The translations under genes and the position numbers were made by a program. This document shows, piece by piece, positions 35,175 through 44,078 of a DNA stretch of 44,078 bases (its first letter is position 1; the number at the start of each line of letters is the position of its first letter). Source of the stretch: Actinomycetota bacterium (GTDB taxonomy: Bacteria > Actinomycetota > Acidimicrobiia > Acidimicrobiales > Ilumatobacteraceae); assembly GCA_009704985.1 (NCBI GenBank), contig WLDE01000009.1:1-44078 (forward strand), written 5' to 3'. The notes under the pieces are model-generated. The model worked only from the letters and a program-made list of their open reading frames with translations. It made no database searches and was not told where the DNA came from.

Positions 35175-35239
35175 GCTCCCGTCGTCCGCTCCCGTCGTCG
35201 GCTCCCGTCGTCCGCTCCCGTCGTCCGCTCCCGTCGTCG
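35175..35239 (+). repeat. 13-bp tandem repeat, five copies
   Basis: GCTCCCGTCGTC plus C or G is repeated five times in tandem in the non-coding gap between the divergent chemoreceptor and larE genes. The rest of 35006-35309 shows only the larE -10 box. Confidence 0.85.
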
Positions 35240-35296
35240 TGTCCGCCGCGTCCCGTCCGGTCACCCGGTCACCCACCTGCGATCGGGCACGCCCGC

Positions 35297-35302
35297 TAGC
35301 GT
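35297..35302 (+). promoter_or_regulatory. Putative -10 box for leaderless larE
   Basis: TAGCGT lies 7 nt before GTG 35310. No ribosome site is visible. Confidence 0.5.
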
Positions 35303-35309
35303 CCCCGAG

Positions 35310-36271
<962 letters not shown>

Positions 36272-36275
<4 letters not shown>

Positions 36276-37324
36276 AGCTCTCGATGATGATCAACTACGC
36301 CGGCGGGTTCAAGGAGGCGGTCCAGCGCGTGGTCGACCTCGAGAAGGCCGGCCTCGACCAGGTCTGGATCGCCGAGGCGTACAGCTTCGACGCGATCAGC
36401 CAGGTCGGCTACCTGGCCGCGAAGACCGAGCGGGTCGAGATCGGCACCGGCATCGTGAACGTGTACAGCCGTACTGCTGCCCTGATGGCCATGACCGCGG
36501 CGGGCTGCGACTACGTGAGCGACGGTCGCTTCATCCTCGGCCTCGGCGCCTCCGGCCCACAGGTGATCGAGGGCTTCCACGGCGTGCCCTACGAGAAGCC
36601 GATGCAGCGGATCAAGGAGTACATCGAGTCCTGCCGCATGATCTGGAAGCGGGAGGAGAAGTTCGAGTACCACGGTCAGACCGTGCAGGTGCCGCTGCCC
36701 GCCGGTCAGGGCACGGGGCTCGGCAAGCCGCTGAAGATCATCAACCACCCGCTGCGCAGCGACATCCCGATCTGGTGGGCGAGCCTGAAGGACAAGAGCG
36801 TCGAGGCCACCGCCGAGATGGCCGACGGCTGGCTGCCGATCATGTTCATCCCGGAGAAGTACCACAACGTCTGGGGCCCGCAGCTGAAGGCCGGTCTCGC
36901 GAAGCGCGACCCGAACCGTGCGCGGCTCGACATCGCGGCCGGCGGCATGCTCGCCATCGGTGATGACCTCGTCGGCGACGCGCAGAAGAAGATCCTCGAC
37001 TTCGGTCGCCCGAACATGGCGCTGTACGTGGGCGGCATGGGTGCTCGTGGCAAGAACTTCTACAACGACATCGCCCGCGCCTACGGCTACGAGCAGGAGG
37101 CGATCGAGGTGCAGGACCTGTACCTCGAGGGCAGGAAGGACGAGGCCGCCGCGGCGCTGCCCGGCGAGTGGCTCGAGCTCGCGAACCTGGTCGGCCCGAA
37201 GAGCTACGTCAAGGAGCGCGTGGCCGCGTTCAAGGAGGCCGGTGTCACGGTGCTGTCCGTGAACCCGGTCGGCCCCAACGCCGTCCAGCAGATCGAGCAG
37301 CTCCGCGAGATCGTCGACGCCTGA
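36272..37324 (+). CDS. LLM-class flavin/F420-dependent oxidoreductase
   Basis: The 350-residue TIM-barrel protein fits the luciferase-like family: VVDLEKAGLDQVWIAEAYSF near the N-terminus, VEIGTGIVNVYSRT, and DGRFILGLGASGPQVIEGFHG. The last segment is typical of F420-dependent actinobacterial members. Cofactor F420 is inferred; FMN cannot be excluded. ATG 36272 overlaps the larE stop and has GAAGGA upstream, located in the codons of the larE tail. Substrate unknown. Confidence 0.9.
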
Positions 37325-37364
37325 TCGTCACCCGATCAGCAGCTGACACCGATCATCTGATCGG
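37321..37364. terminator. Tandem hairpins between convergent genes
   Basis: CTGATCG-tcacc-CGATCAG (37321-37339) and CCGATCA-tc-TGATCGG (37349-37364) are perfect 7-bp stems with related arms. They lie between the LLM stop (37324) and the cyclase stop (37367), as expected for a bidirectional terminator, although no T-tract is present. Confidence 0.5.
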
Positions 37365-37366
37365 GG

Positions 37367-38488
37367 TCAGGCCCCCGCCAGGCTCCAGAGTCGCACCGGT
37401 TCGGCGAAGCCCTTCAGGGCTCGTCGGCCGGCCGGCTCGAACGTCCGGTCCGTCACCGAGCGCATCACGGCCTCGTTGACCAGCACCTCGCCGGGGATCG
37501 CGAGGTCCGTGATGCGCGACGCCAGGTTCACCACCGGCCCGTAGAGGTCGCCACCGCTCGCCACCACCTCGCCGTGGGCGAGTCCGCCACGTGCGTCGGT
37601 GTCGGCGGCGTGTACGAGGCCGCCGGCGATCTCGCACGCCGCGCCGGGTTCGATCGTCACGAACATCACCTCGTCGCCGATCAGCTTGACGAGCCGCCCG
37701 CCGTGCTCGATCACGAGATCGTTCGCGAGGGACTCGAAGGTCTGCACCAGACGCAGCAGCTCGTCGGGACCGGCCCGGCCGGCGCGCTCGGTGAACCCGG
37801 TGAGATCGACGAAGCCCACCGTCAGCGGCACCGTCGAGTAGTCGTCGTGACCGGTCCGCGCCCGCCGTGTGGCCACCACGGCCAGCTCCATGTGCGCGCG
37901 GAACATCGGTTCGAACAACCCCGCCGCCGCCCGTCCGAGCTCGATGCCGTCCAGGCTCGTGCGAGCCCGCCCGAGCTCGCTGACGTGGGGACCCTGCACC
38001 TGCGGACCCTCGACGTCGCGGAGGAACATCTCACCGGCCGCCTCCGCGATGCGTCGCATCGAGGTGCCCACCACCCGCAGGAAGTGGAACAGCTCCTCCC
38101 CGCTGAACATCGTCGCGGCGAGCCGGTAGAGCTCGAGCATCACGACGTCGTCGTCGGTGTACGCGGCAGCGCCGGACTCCACCCGTGGGAAGCCGCTCGC
38201 CCGGCGCACCCGGGTGATCTCGTCGGGATCCATGCCCGTCCGCGCCGCGAGCTCCGTCAGCGTCACCCGTGCGCCCGGTCGAAGCGCGAGGTCGCCCGGC
38301 AGGGACGCGAGCTGCCCCTCGGCGCAGGCGGCCACCATCTGTTCCACCGGGATGCCGAGCGAGTCCAGCCACACCAGGAGCTCGCGTCGCTCGTCGGCGG
38401 TGGGCGAGGCGGGGTCGAGCAGCCCCGCGGCCACCCAGCGCGCGTCGTCGGACGTCTGGTGGTTCGGTCGGTCGGACGGGGATCCCAC
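37367..38488 (-). CDS. Class III adenylate/guanylate cyclase with N-terminal regulatory domain
   Basis: The 373-residue protein has an N-terminal helical region with a MerR-like/HTH-like stretch (VTLTELAARTGMDPDEITRV) and a C-terminal class III cyclase domain. There the metal Asp residues are in VGFVDLTGFT and LIGDEVMF, a substrate Lys lies in LVKLIGDE, and the Asn/Arg pair is in VVNLASRI. All catalytic positions appear present, so it should make cAMP or cGMP in the cytoplasm. I chose GTG 38488 because TACCGT lies 7 nt upstream; in-frame GTG 38497 overlaps that box. Confidence 0.9.
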   Translation of the reverse strand: MGSPSDRPNHQTSDDARWVAAGLLDPASPTADERRELLVWLDSLGIPVEQMVAACAEGQLASLPGDLALRPGARVTLTELAARTGMDPDEITRVRRASGFPRVESGAAAYTDDDVVMLELYRLAATMFSGEELFHFLRVVGTSMRRIAEAAGEMFLRDVEGPQVQGPHVSELGRARTSLDGIELGRAAAGLFEPMFRAHMELAVVATRRARTGHDDYSTVPLTVGFVDLTGFTERAGRAGPDELLRLVQTFESLANDLVIEHGGRLVKLIGDEVMFVTIEPGAACEIAGGLVHAADTDARGGLAHGEVVASGGDLYGPVVNLASRITDLAIPGEVLVNEAVMRSVTDRTFEPAGRRALKGFAEPVRLWSLAGA

Positions 38489-38495
38489 ATCGGGC

Positions 38496-38515
38496 ACGGT
38501 AGTCGCACCTAGCGT
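38496..38515. promoter_or_regulatory. Divergent -10 boxes: cyclase and small membrane protein
   Basis: Minus-strand TACCGT (38496-38501) precedes the cyclase GTG by 7 nt. Plus-strand TAGCGT (38510-38515) could start a ~50-nt leader ending in AGGAGG before 38575. Confidence 0.45.
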
Positions 38516-38574
38516 GTGCGGCTGGTAGGCGTCCGCCCACCCACCGCGCGAACCCCGCCAGGAGGCCGACCACC

Positions 38575-38886
38575 GTGCTCGCCCAGGACCTCGCACCCGA
38601 GCAGGGCGCCGAACTGCTCGCACAGGCCATCGGCGGCGGGCTGCTGCTCGCCGTCGCCCTCGGTGTCGCCGTGCTGCTCAGCACCCGCAGCCCGCGCGGC
38701 ATCTCCACGCTCACCGTGCTCGCGTCGATCGGCGTCGTCGTGTGCGTCGTGGTGGTCGGCGCAGTGATGCTCCGCAGTCGCTCCGGCGACGCCGGCGCCG
38801 TCGACGCTGCTTGGGGCGTCGCGGCCACTGCGGTGTTCGTCGTCCTCGCCCGCTGGACGTGGAGGGCGGAGCAGCGGCGCGCGTAG
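38575..38886 (+). CDS. Small three-helix membrane protein
   Basis: The 103-residue product has hydrophobic segments at about 18-36, 42-63 and 77-92 and a basic C-terminal end (RWTWRAEQRRA). I recognise no family. GTG 38575 has AGGAGG at 38560-38565, a strong ribosome site at 9 nt. Its stop TAG forms part of the -10 box of the next gene. Confidence 0.75.
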   Translation: MLAQDLAPEQGAELLAQAIGGGLLLAVALGVAVLLSTRSPRGISTLTVLASIGVVVCVVVVGAVMLRSRSGDAGAVDAAWGVAATAVFVVLARWTWRAEQRRA

Positions 38887-38889
38887 GGT
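38884..38889 (+). promoter_or_regulatory. Putative -10 box for leaderless ABM-domain gene
   Basis: TAGGGT, whose first three bases are the stop of the preceding gene, lies 7 nt before ATG 38897. Confidence 0.45.
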
Positions 38890-38896
38890 GCGGCGC

Positions 38897-39202
38897 ATGA
38901 TCGTCATCGCCGGAACGCTCACCATCGACCTCGCCCACCGTGACGCCGCCATCGAGGCGGGCAACGAGATGATGGCGGCCACGCTGCAGGAGCCCGGCTG
39001 CCGGGCGTACCAGTTCTCCTTCGCGATGGACGACCCGGCGAAGGTGTGCATCTTCGAGCAGTGGGACGACCAGGCGGCGCTCGACGCCCACTTCGCCGCA
39101 CCGCACATGGCCGCCTTCGGGAAGAAGGCCGCCACCTTCATCGCCGGTCGTGGCGAGTTCACCAAGTACGAGATCGCGTCCAGCGGTCCGTTGTTCGGCT
39201 GA
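38897..39202 (+). CDS. Antibiotic biosynthesis monooxygenase (ABM) domain protein
   Basis: The 101-residue protein fits the ABM ferredoxin-like fold: IVIAGTLTIDL, a helix with AAIEAGNEMMAATLQEPGC, CIFEQWDDQAALDAHFA and PHMAAF. Members are cofactor-free monooxygenases or small dimeric partners; the catalytic role is uncertain. It lies 13 nt before an SDR gene, so the two are probably one transcript. Confidence 0.87.
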   Translation: MIVIAGTLTIDLAHRDAAIEAGNEMMAATLQEPGCRAYQFSFAMDDPAKVCIFEQWDDQAALDAHFAAPHMAAFGKKAATFIAGRGEFTKYEIASSGPLFG

Positions 39203-39215
39203 AGCAGGGCGTTCG

Positions 39216-40037
39216 ATGGCCACGGTCCTCGTCACCGGGTGCAGCAGCGGCTTCGGCGAGCTCACCGCCCTCGCGTTCGCCGATCGCGGCGACACCGTCG
39301 TGGCCACGATGCGGCGGCCCGGCGCCTCTGCCGCCCTGAACGCACGCCCGGAGGTGGTGCAGCTCGCGCTCGACGTCACCTCCACCGACAGCGTCGACGC
39401 CGCCGTCGCCGAGGCGATCGAACGCACCGGCGGGCTCGACGTGGTGGTGAACAACGCCGGCATCGAGGTGTTCGGCGCCGTGCACCTGCTGTCCGACGAC
39501 GAGGTGCTGCGCCAGTTCGACACCAACGTGTTCGGCGTGATCCGGGTGGTGCGCGCCGTGGTGCCACACCTGCTCGAGCGGGGGAGCGGCACCATCGTGA
39601 ACGTCGGGTCGATCGCCGGCCTGGTGGGCGCGCCCTACGGCGGGATCTACGCCGGCAGCAAGCACGCGCTCGAGGCGCTCAGCGAGGCGCTGCACTTCGA
39701 GCTGTCGCACCGCGGCATCCGCGTGCACCTGATCGAGCCGGGCCAGTTCGCCACCGCGCTCGGGTCGAACGCCACCATCGCCGCGGCCATGCCGGCCGGC
39801 AGCACCGAGCACGACCGGCTCACCCGGTTTCGTGCCGCGCAACGCACCCTCGTGAACGGTGAGCCCGCTCCGGCGTCCGTGGTGGCCGACGCGATCGTCG
39901 CCGCGGTGACCGAGCAGCCGCCGCGGCTGCGTCACCCGGTGGGTGCCGACGCGGAGCTCATCCGCACCACGAAGGCGTCCATGAGCTTCGAGGACTTCGA
40001 CACCACGATGCGCACGGTGCTCGACTGGCACGAGTGA
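39216..40037 (+). CDS. Short-chain dehydrogenase/reductase (classical SDR)
   Basis: The 273-residue enzyme has the cofactor motif TGCSSGFG (7-14), the NNAG motif, Ser in NVGSIAG and the catalytic pair Tyr145/Lys149 in YAGSK. After the first strands, TMRRPG suggests basic residues that favour NADP(H). It interconverts alcohols and ketones. It lies between an ABM protein and a beta-lactamase-fold hydrolase, in a likely catabolic set with the P450 downstream. Substrate unknown. Confidence 0.92.
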   Translation: MATVLVTGCSSGFGELTALAFADRGDTVVATMRRPGASAALNARPEVVQLALDVTSTDSVDAAVAEAIERTGGLDVVVNNAGIEVFGAVHLLSDDEVLRQFDTNVFGVIRVVRAVVPHLLERGSGTIVNVGSIAGLVGAPYGGIYAGSKHALEALSEALHFELSHRGIRVHLIEPGQFATALGSNATIAAAMPAGSTEHDRLTRFRAAQRTLVNGEPAPASVVADAIVAAVTEQPPRLRHPVGADAELIRTTKASMSFEDFDTTMRTVLDWHE

Positions 40038-40058
40038 TCCGCCGCCGGGGCCCGCGGC

Positions 40059-40064
40059 TACGTT
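40059..40064 (+). promoter_or_regulatory. Putative -10 box for leaderless hydrolase/P450 operon
   Basis: TACGTT lies 6 nt before ATG 40071. No ribosome site is seen. Confidence 0.45.
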
Positions 40065-40070
40065 CGCCCC

Positions 40071-41258
40071 ATGACGAGTGCAGCATTCGGAGGAGCGGCC
40101 GAGCCGGGGTGGGAGGCCGTCGAGGCGGCCTTCCGCGGCAACTTCGAGCGGGGTGAGGAGACGGGCGCGTCGGTCGCGGTGTATCACCGTGGTCGGCCGG
40201 TCGTGCACCTGTGGGGCGGGTCGTTCGACGGCACCGAGCGCCCCTACGACGACTCCACCCTCCAGCTGGTGTTCTCCACCACCAAGGGCATCACCGCCAT
40301 CGCCGTCGCGATCTGCGTGCAGCGCGGACTGCTGTCGTACGACGCTCCCGTCGCGCAGTACTGGCCCGAGTTCGCGGCGAAGGGCAAGGGCGAGGCCACG
40401 GTGGCGCAGCTGCTCAGCCACCAGTGCGGCCTGTTCAGCGTGCAGGGCGACATCACCCTCGCCGAGGCGCTCGACTGGCCCACGATCACCGCGCGGCTCG
40501 CCGACACCGAGCCCGAGTGGCCGATCGGCTCCACCCACGGCTACCACGCGCTCACCTACGGCTGGCTGGCCGGTGAGGTCGTGCGCCGGGTGGATCCGCA
40601 GCACCGCGGCATCGGGCGCTTCGTCGCCGAGGAGATCGTCGGTCCCACCGGCACCGAGCTGTACATCGGTCTCCCCGAGGCGCTCGAGCCGCGCGTGGCG
40701 CCGATCACGGGGTCGCCGCTCGCGCAGGACAACGTCGACATGGACCCGGCGGTGAAGGCGATGATCGAGCAGTTCATGGGGCCGAACACGCGCGGCGGCC
40801 GGGCGCTGTCGCTCAACGGCGCGTTCTCGGTGGACGGTGCGTTCAACCGTCGCGACGTGCATGCCGCGGAGATCCCGGCGGCCAACGGCATCACCAACTC
40901 GATCTCGCTCGCCCGCATCTACGCGTCCACGTTCGCCGAGGTCGACGGCGTGCGCCTGCTCGACCCGGCCGTGCTCGAGCGGGCGCGCACGACGGTCACT
41001 CCCGACAACGAGCCCGACGCGTGCCTCATCATGCCCACCACCTTCGGCATGGGCTTCATGACCCACGGGCCGTTCACGCCGTATGCCGGCCCGGGTTCCT
41101 ACGGCCACCCGGGTGCCGGTGGCTCGGTGGCGTTCGCCCAGCCCGAGCGCGAGCTGAGCTTCGCCTACGTGATGAACCAGCCGGCGTCGAACCTCGCGAA
41201 CGACGCACGCGCCCAGCACCTCGTCGACGCCGTCACCACGATCATCGACGCGAAGTGA
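40071..41258 (+). CDS. Beta-lactamase-fold serine hydrolase (family VIII esterase-like)
   Basis: The 395-residue protein has the SxxK nucleophile motif Ser69-Thr-Thr-Lys72 (FSTTKG), a likely active-site Tyr158 in GYHALTYGW and a HPGAGG segment in place of the KTG box. This is the class C beta-lactamase/EstB-type arrangement, most likely an esterase rather than a true lactamase. There is no signal peptide, so it acts in the cytoplasm. Its stop is 13 nt before the P450 gene. Ester hydrolysis here could follow ketone-to-ester conversion by the Baeyer-Villiger-type enzymes, which is speculation. Confidence 0.9.
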   Translation: MTSAAFGGAAEPGWEAVEAAFRGNFERGEETGASVAVYHRGRPVVHLWGGSFDGTERPYDDSTLQLVFSTTKGITAIAVAICVQRGLLSYDAPVAQYWPEFAAKGKGEATVAQLLSHQCGLFSVQGDITLAEALDWPTITARLADTEPEWPIGSTHGYHALTYGWLAGEVVRRVDPQHRGIGRFVAEEIVGPTGTELYIGLPEALEPRVAPITGSPLAQDNVDMDPAVKAMIEQFMGPNTRGGRALSLNGAFSVDGAFNRRDVHAAEIPAANGITNSISLARIYASTFAEVDGVRLLDPAVLERARTTVTPDNEPDACLIMPTTFGMGFMTHGPFTPYAGPGSYGHPGAGGSVAFAQPERELSFAYVMNQPASNLANDARAQHLVDAVTTIIDAK

Positions 41259-41271
41259 TCCGGAGGATCCC

Positions 41272-42492
41272 GTGAAGATCGACCTCGTCTCCACCTCCAA
41301 CTTCGAGCTCACCCACCCGTGGGAGCAGTACGCGTGGCTGCGCGCCAATGCCCCCGTGTACTGGCACGAGGAGGTCGACGGACCCGGCTTCTGGGCGATC
41401 ACGAAGCACGAGGACATCCGCACCGTCAGCCGCCAACCCGGCACCTTCAGCTCGTACGCCCGCGGCACCATGCTCGCCGAGCCCGACGAGATGAACCTCG
41501 CCGCGGGCCGGCAGATGATGCTCAACATGGATCCGCCGCAGCACGACCGCTTCAAGCTGCTCGTCAGCCGCGGGTTCACGCCGAAGAACGCCCAGCTGCT
41601 GGCCGGCCGCATCGCCGAGCTGTCGTCGGAGATCGTCGATGACGTGGTGGACCGCGGCGAGTGCGACTTCGTCACCGACGTCGCCGGCCGCCTGCCGTCG
41701 GCGCTGATCGCCGAGCTGATGGGCATCCCGCGCTCGGACGGCGAGCGGCTCTACGAGCTCACGGAGATCATGCACACCACCGACGACACGGTGGCGCCGC
41801 CCGAGAAGAAGGGCGCGGCGATCATGGAGATGCTCATGTACGCCCAGTCGGTCGCCGAGCAGAAGCGGGCGAACCCGGGCGACGACATCGCCAGCACGCT
41901 CGTGCAGGCCGAGGTCGACGGCGACCGGCTCACCGACGGCGAGCTGCAGTGGTTCTTCCTGCTGCTCGTCAACGCCGGGGGCGACACCACCCGCAACCTG
42001 CTCGCCGCCGGGCTGCAGGCGCTGTTCGACCACCCCGACCAGTATCGCCGGCTCTGCGACGACCTGTCGCTCGTGCCGAGCGCGGTGGAGGAGATGCTGC
42101 GCTGGACCACGCCGGTGGTGCACTTCCGGCGCACCGTGATGCACGACGTGGAGCTGCGCGGCACGCAGCTGCGCGAGGGCGACAAGGTGATGGTGTTCTA
42201 CGGCTCGGCCAACCGCGACGAGGACGTGTTCGCGAACCCCGACGTGTTCGACGTGGGTCGCACCCCGAACCCGCACATGGCCTTCGGCGGTGGTGGTCCG
42301 CACCTGTGCCTCGGCCTGCACGTGGCCCGCATCGAGATCCAGGCGATGCTGCGCGAGGTCCTCACCCGTCTGCCCGGCTTGCGCGCGAACGGCACGCCCG
42401 AGCCGATGGCGAGCAACTTCATCGCCGGCGTCCACTCGATGCCCGTCGCCTGGACCCCCGCCCACCCGAGTGGCAGCCGCCCGCCCGAGTGA
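41272..42492 (+). CDS. Cytochrome P450
   Basis: The 406-residue soluble P450 shows the I-helix oxygen motif AGGDTT (235-240), the K-helix ExxR in EEMLRW and the haem loop FGGGGPHLCLG with Cys346. The sequence resembles actinobacterial CYP families acting on steroids, terpenes or alkyl chains, but I cannot assign a subfamily. GTG 41272 follows GGAGG (41262-41266) at 5 nt. No ferredoxin or ferredoxin reductase gene is in the window, so electrons must come from elsewhere. Confidence 0.94.
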   Translation: MKIDLVSTSNFELTHPWEQYAWLRANAPVYWHEEVDGPGFWAITKHEDIRTVSRQPGTFSSYARGTMLAEPDEMNLAAGRQMMLNMDPPQHDRFKLLVSRGFTPKNAQLLAGRIAELSSEIVDDVVDRGECDFVTDVAGRLPSALIAELMGIPRSDGERLYELTEIMHTTDDTVAPPEKKGAAIMEMLMYAQSVAEQKRANPGDDIASTLVQAEVDGDRLTDGELQWFFLLLVNAGGDTTRNLLAAGLQALFDHPDQYRRLCDDLSLVPSAVEEMLRWTTPVVHFRRTVMHDVELRGTQLREGDKVMVFYGSANRDEDVFANPDVFDVGRTPNPHMAFGGGGPHLCLGLHVARIEIQAMLREVLTRLPGLRANGTPEPMASNFIAGVHSMPVAWTPAHPSGSRPPE

Positions 42493-42590
42493 CACGAGGC
42501 CACCCGGGTGCATCGCCGGCACTCGGATGACCCGTGGCTGCCGGTCGCGGTGACGTCGACGGATGGGGCGGCGTGGCCGCCCACGAGTTC

Positions 42591-42980
42591 TCAGCCGTCG
42601 AGCAGGGCGCTCAGCTTCGGCGGCGCGATCACGCGGTAGGCGTCGCGGACGATCTCGCCGAGCTCGTCCCAGTCGACGTCGGGGACGTCGAGGTACACGC
42701 CGAGCCATCCCTTCACGCCCACGTACGGCGGACGGAAGAAGCGTGCGGGCTCCTGCTCGACGAGCTCCACCATCACGCCCGGGGGAGCGGCACACCACAG
42801 GCCGAGGCGGTCGTCGTGGTGGTGGTCGCTCATCTGCACGAACACCTTCTTGCCACGCATGAACCAGGTGCACTCGCCGTGGCTCAGCCGCTCCTCCACC
42901 TCGGGAAGGGCCGTGCACAGCTGACGCACCCGGTCGGTGATCGCCGGGTTCGTCGGACGTTCGTGCGGTGCGACGCTCAT
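42591..42980 (-). CDS. MmcQ/YjbR-family protein
   Basis: The 129-residue protein matches the MmcQ/YjbR fold: VRQLCTALPEVEERLSHGE, FMRGKKVFVQM, ARFFRPPYVGVKGWLGVYL and VDWDELGEIVRDAYR. The family is small, double-stranded DNA-binding-like and functionally undefined. Its ATG overlaps the stop of the M20 peptidase gene upstream (ATGA), so they are co-translated. Confidence 0.9.
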   Translation of the reverse strand: MSVAPHERPTNPAITDRVRQLCTALPEVEERLSHGECTWFMRGKKVFVQMSDHHHDDRLGLWCAAPPGVMVELVEQEPARFFRPPYVGVKGWLGVYLDVPDVDWDELGEIVRDAYRVIAPPKLSALLDG

Positions 42981-44078
42981 CGCTCTGCGTGCGCTTTCAG
43001 CAGGAGGGCCAGCACCTGGGTCACCCGTCGCGCGCCCGGCACGTGCAGGTACTCGTTGGGACCGTGCGCGTTGGCGTCGGGGCCGAGCACGCCGGTGATC
43101 ACGAACTGGGCGTCGGGGAACATGTGGCCGAGCATCCCCATGAACGGGATCGTGCCACCCTCACCCATCGCTCGAGACGGGTTGCCGAACACCGCCGTGG
43201 ACGCCTCGTCGAGTGCCTCCTGCAGCCACGGCGCGAAGCTCGGTGCGTTCCAGCCCGGGCCGGAATGGCCGTTCAGCAACCGGACCTGCGCACCCGACGG
43301 CGGGTCGGCCGTGAGCGTGCGCTCGATCGCGGCCAGGGCCGCCCCGTGATCGCACGTCGGCGGGAGCCGGAAGCTCAGCTGCATCGACGTGTGCGGCCGC
43401 AGCACGTTGCCCGCTCGTGCGACCGGCGGGATGCCGTCGACGCCGGTGTAGCTGAGCGTCGGGCGCCACGTGAGGGCGAGCAGCTGCTCCGTCGGGTCGT
43501 CCACCATCGGCCGCACCCCCGGCACGTACGGGTGCTCGTTGCCGGCGTGCGGGAAGTCGGCGGCGGTGGCGGCGGCCTGCGCCCGCCGGTCGGCCGGGAT
43601 CTCGACGTGCAGCTCCGGGATCCGCAGTGCACCCGTCGCCGCGTCCTCGACGCGGTCGAGCACCTGACGAAGGATCCGGAACGACGACGGCACCACGCCG
43701 CTCGCGCCACCGGAGTGCACGCCCTCGGTGAGGACGTCGACCCGGAGCTCGCCCGCGGCGAGGCCGCGCAACGAGGTGGTGACCCACAGCCGCTCGTGGT
43801 CGAGGCAGCCCGAGTCCAGGCACAGCACCAGGCTCGGGGTGCCGATGCGATCACGCAGCGCGACGAGGTGCGCCGGGAGGTCGGGGCTGCCGCTCTCCTC
43901 GCTCGCCTCGATCAGCACGACGCACCGGTGGTGGGCGAACCCGGCCGCCTGCGCGGCCTCGATCGCCAGCACCGACGCGAACGCGGCGTAGCCGTCGTCC
44001 GCGCCGCCGCGGCCGTACAGCTTGTGGCCCTCGAGCACCGGGCTCCACGGGCCCAGCCCGTCCCGCCAGCCCGTCATC
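42977..44078 (-). CDS. M20-family metallopeptidase, 5' end outside window
   Basis: The frame enters from the right edge; the Met near 44077 is internal because sequence typical of M20 enzymes has already begun. Visible motifs are LYGRGGADDGY (bridging Asp) and IEASEESGS (catalytic Glu and metal Glu), then LCLDSGC, a dimerisation lid with GVHSGGASGVVP, and a C-terminal GEGGTIPF and GPNEYLHVPG. Family members remove residues from peptides or hydrolyse amides with two zinc ions. The first metal His lies outside the window. Confidence 0.91.
   Translation of the reverse strand, partial: MTGWRDGLGPWSPVLEGHKLYGRGGADDGYAAFASVLAIEAAQAAGFAHHRCVVLIEASEESGSPDLPAHLVALRDRIGTPSLVLCLDSGCLDHERLWVTTSLRGLAAGELRVDVLTEGVHSGGASGVVPSSFRILRQVLDRVEDAATGALRIPELHVEIPADRRAQAAATAADFPHAGNEHPYVPGVRPMVDDPTEQLLALTWRPTLSYTGVDGIPPVARAGNVLRPHTSMQLSFRLPPTCDHGAALAAIERTLTADPPSGAQVRLLNGHSGPGWNAPSFAPWLQEALDEASTAVFGNPSRAMGEGGTIPFMGMLGHMFPDAQFVITGVLGPDANAHGPNEYLHVPGARRVTQVLALLLKAHAER

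Noticed and set aside
35175..35239. 13-bp units considered as iteron-type origin repeats.
   Set aside because: There is no replication gene, AT-rich region or DnaA box nearby.

Overview
The window is GC-rich bacterial DNA whose gene content points to an actinobacterium, most likely an Acidimicrobiia/Ilumatobacter-type organism. Supporting signs are an LLM-class (luciferase-like) oxidoreductase, an actinobacterial OB-fold/TrkA pair, an ECF sigma factor with a single-pass partner, many FAD oxidases and monooxygenases typical of free-living degraders, and many genes that appear leaderless (a TAnnnT box 6-7 nt before the start codon). The taxonomic placement is inference from gene content only. 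No rRNA, tRNA, CRISPR array, complete insertion sequence or phage gene was recognised.

Layout. 1-5.6 kb is a plus-strand operon-like run: a CocE-type hydrolase (5' end outside the window), an S9 peptidase, a Baeyer-Villiger-type monooxygenase, and a small ORF overlapping a nucleotidyltransferase (toxin-antitoxin-like). 5.7-8.6 kb holds a RidA remnant, a GntR/FCD regulator with a candidate operator, an EthD protein and a 3-ketosteroid-dehydrogenase-like flavoprotein. 8.7-16.8 kb is a patchy, eroded zone. It contains a small membrane protein behind two palindromic operators, a 524-residue propeller-like protein, a DDHL-repeat protein, an ECF sigma/partner pair, an OB-fold/TrkA pair, and remnants of a delta-60-repeat protein, an alpha/beta hydrolase, a LuxR regulator and a second TrkA.

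16.8-25.3 kb carries a GMC oxidoreductase, a cytochrome c lipoprotein with a DUF2231 membrane protein, an acyl-CoA dehydrogenase, a ROK kinase, a TauD dioxygenase divergent from a second Baeyer-Villiger-type monooxygenase, and a DUF4389 membrane protein. Two copies of a 45-bp perfect hairpin with a compensatory base-pair change lie at the convergent gene ends at 21.6 and 25.3 kb. 25.3-32.2 kb is a minus-strand peptide/nickel-type ABC transporter operon (binding protein, two permeases, fused double ATPase) ending in an FAD oxidoreductase.

32.3-38.5 kb contains panB, a soluble PAS-GAF chemoreceptor-like protein, a LarE sulfur transferase with an Asp-His tail translationally coupled to an LLM-class oxidoreductase, and an adenylate/guanylate cyclase. 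38.6-42.5 kb is a plus-strand catabolic set: small membrane protein, ABM-domain protein, SDR, beta-lactamase-fold hydrolase and cytochrome P450. The window closes with a minus-strand MmcQ/YjbR protein and an M20 peptidase that runs off the right end.

Taken together the enzymes suggest oxidative breakdown of hydrophobic or cyclic compounds: P450 and dioxygenase hydroxylation, SDR and GMC alcohol oxidation, ketone-to-ester conversion by Baeyer-Villiger enzymes, ester or peptide hydrolysis, and acyl-CoA dehydrogenation. No substrate can be named from the sequence.
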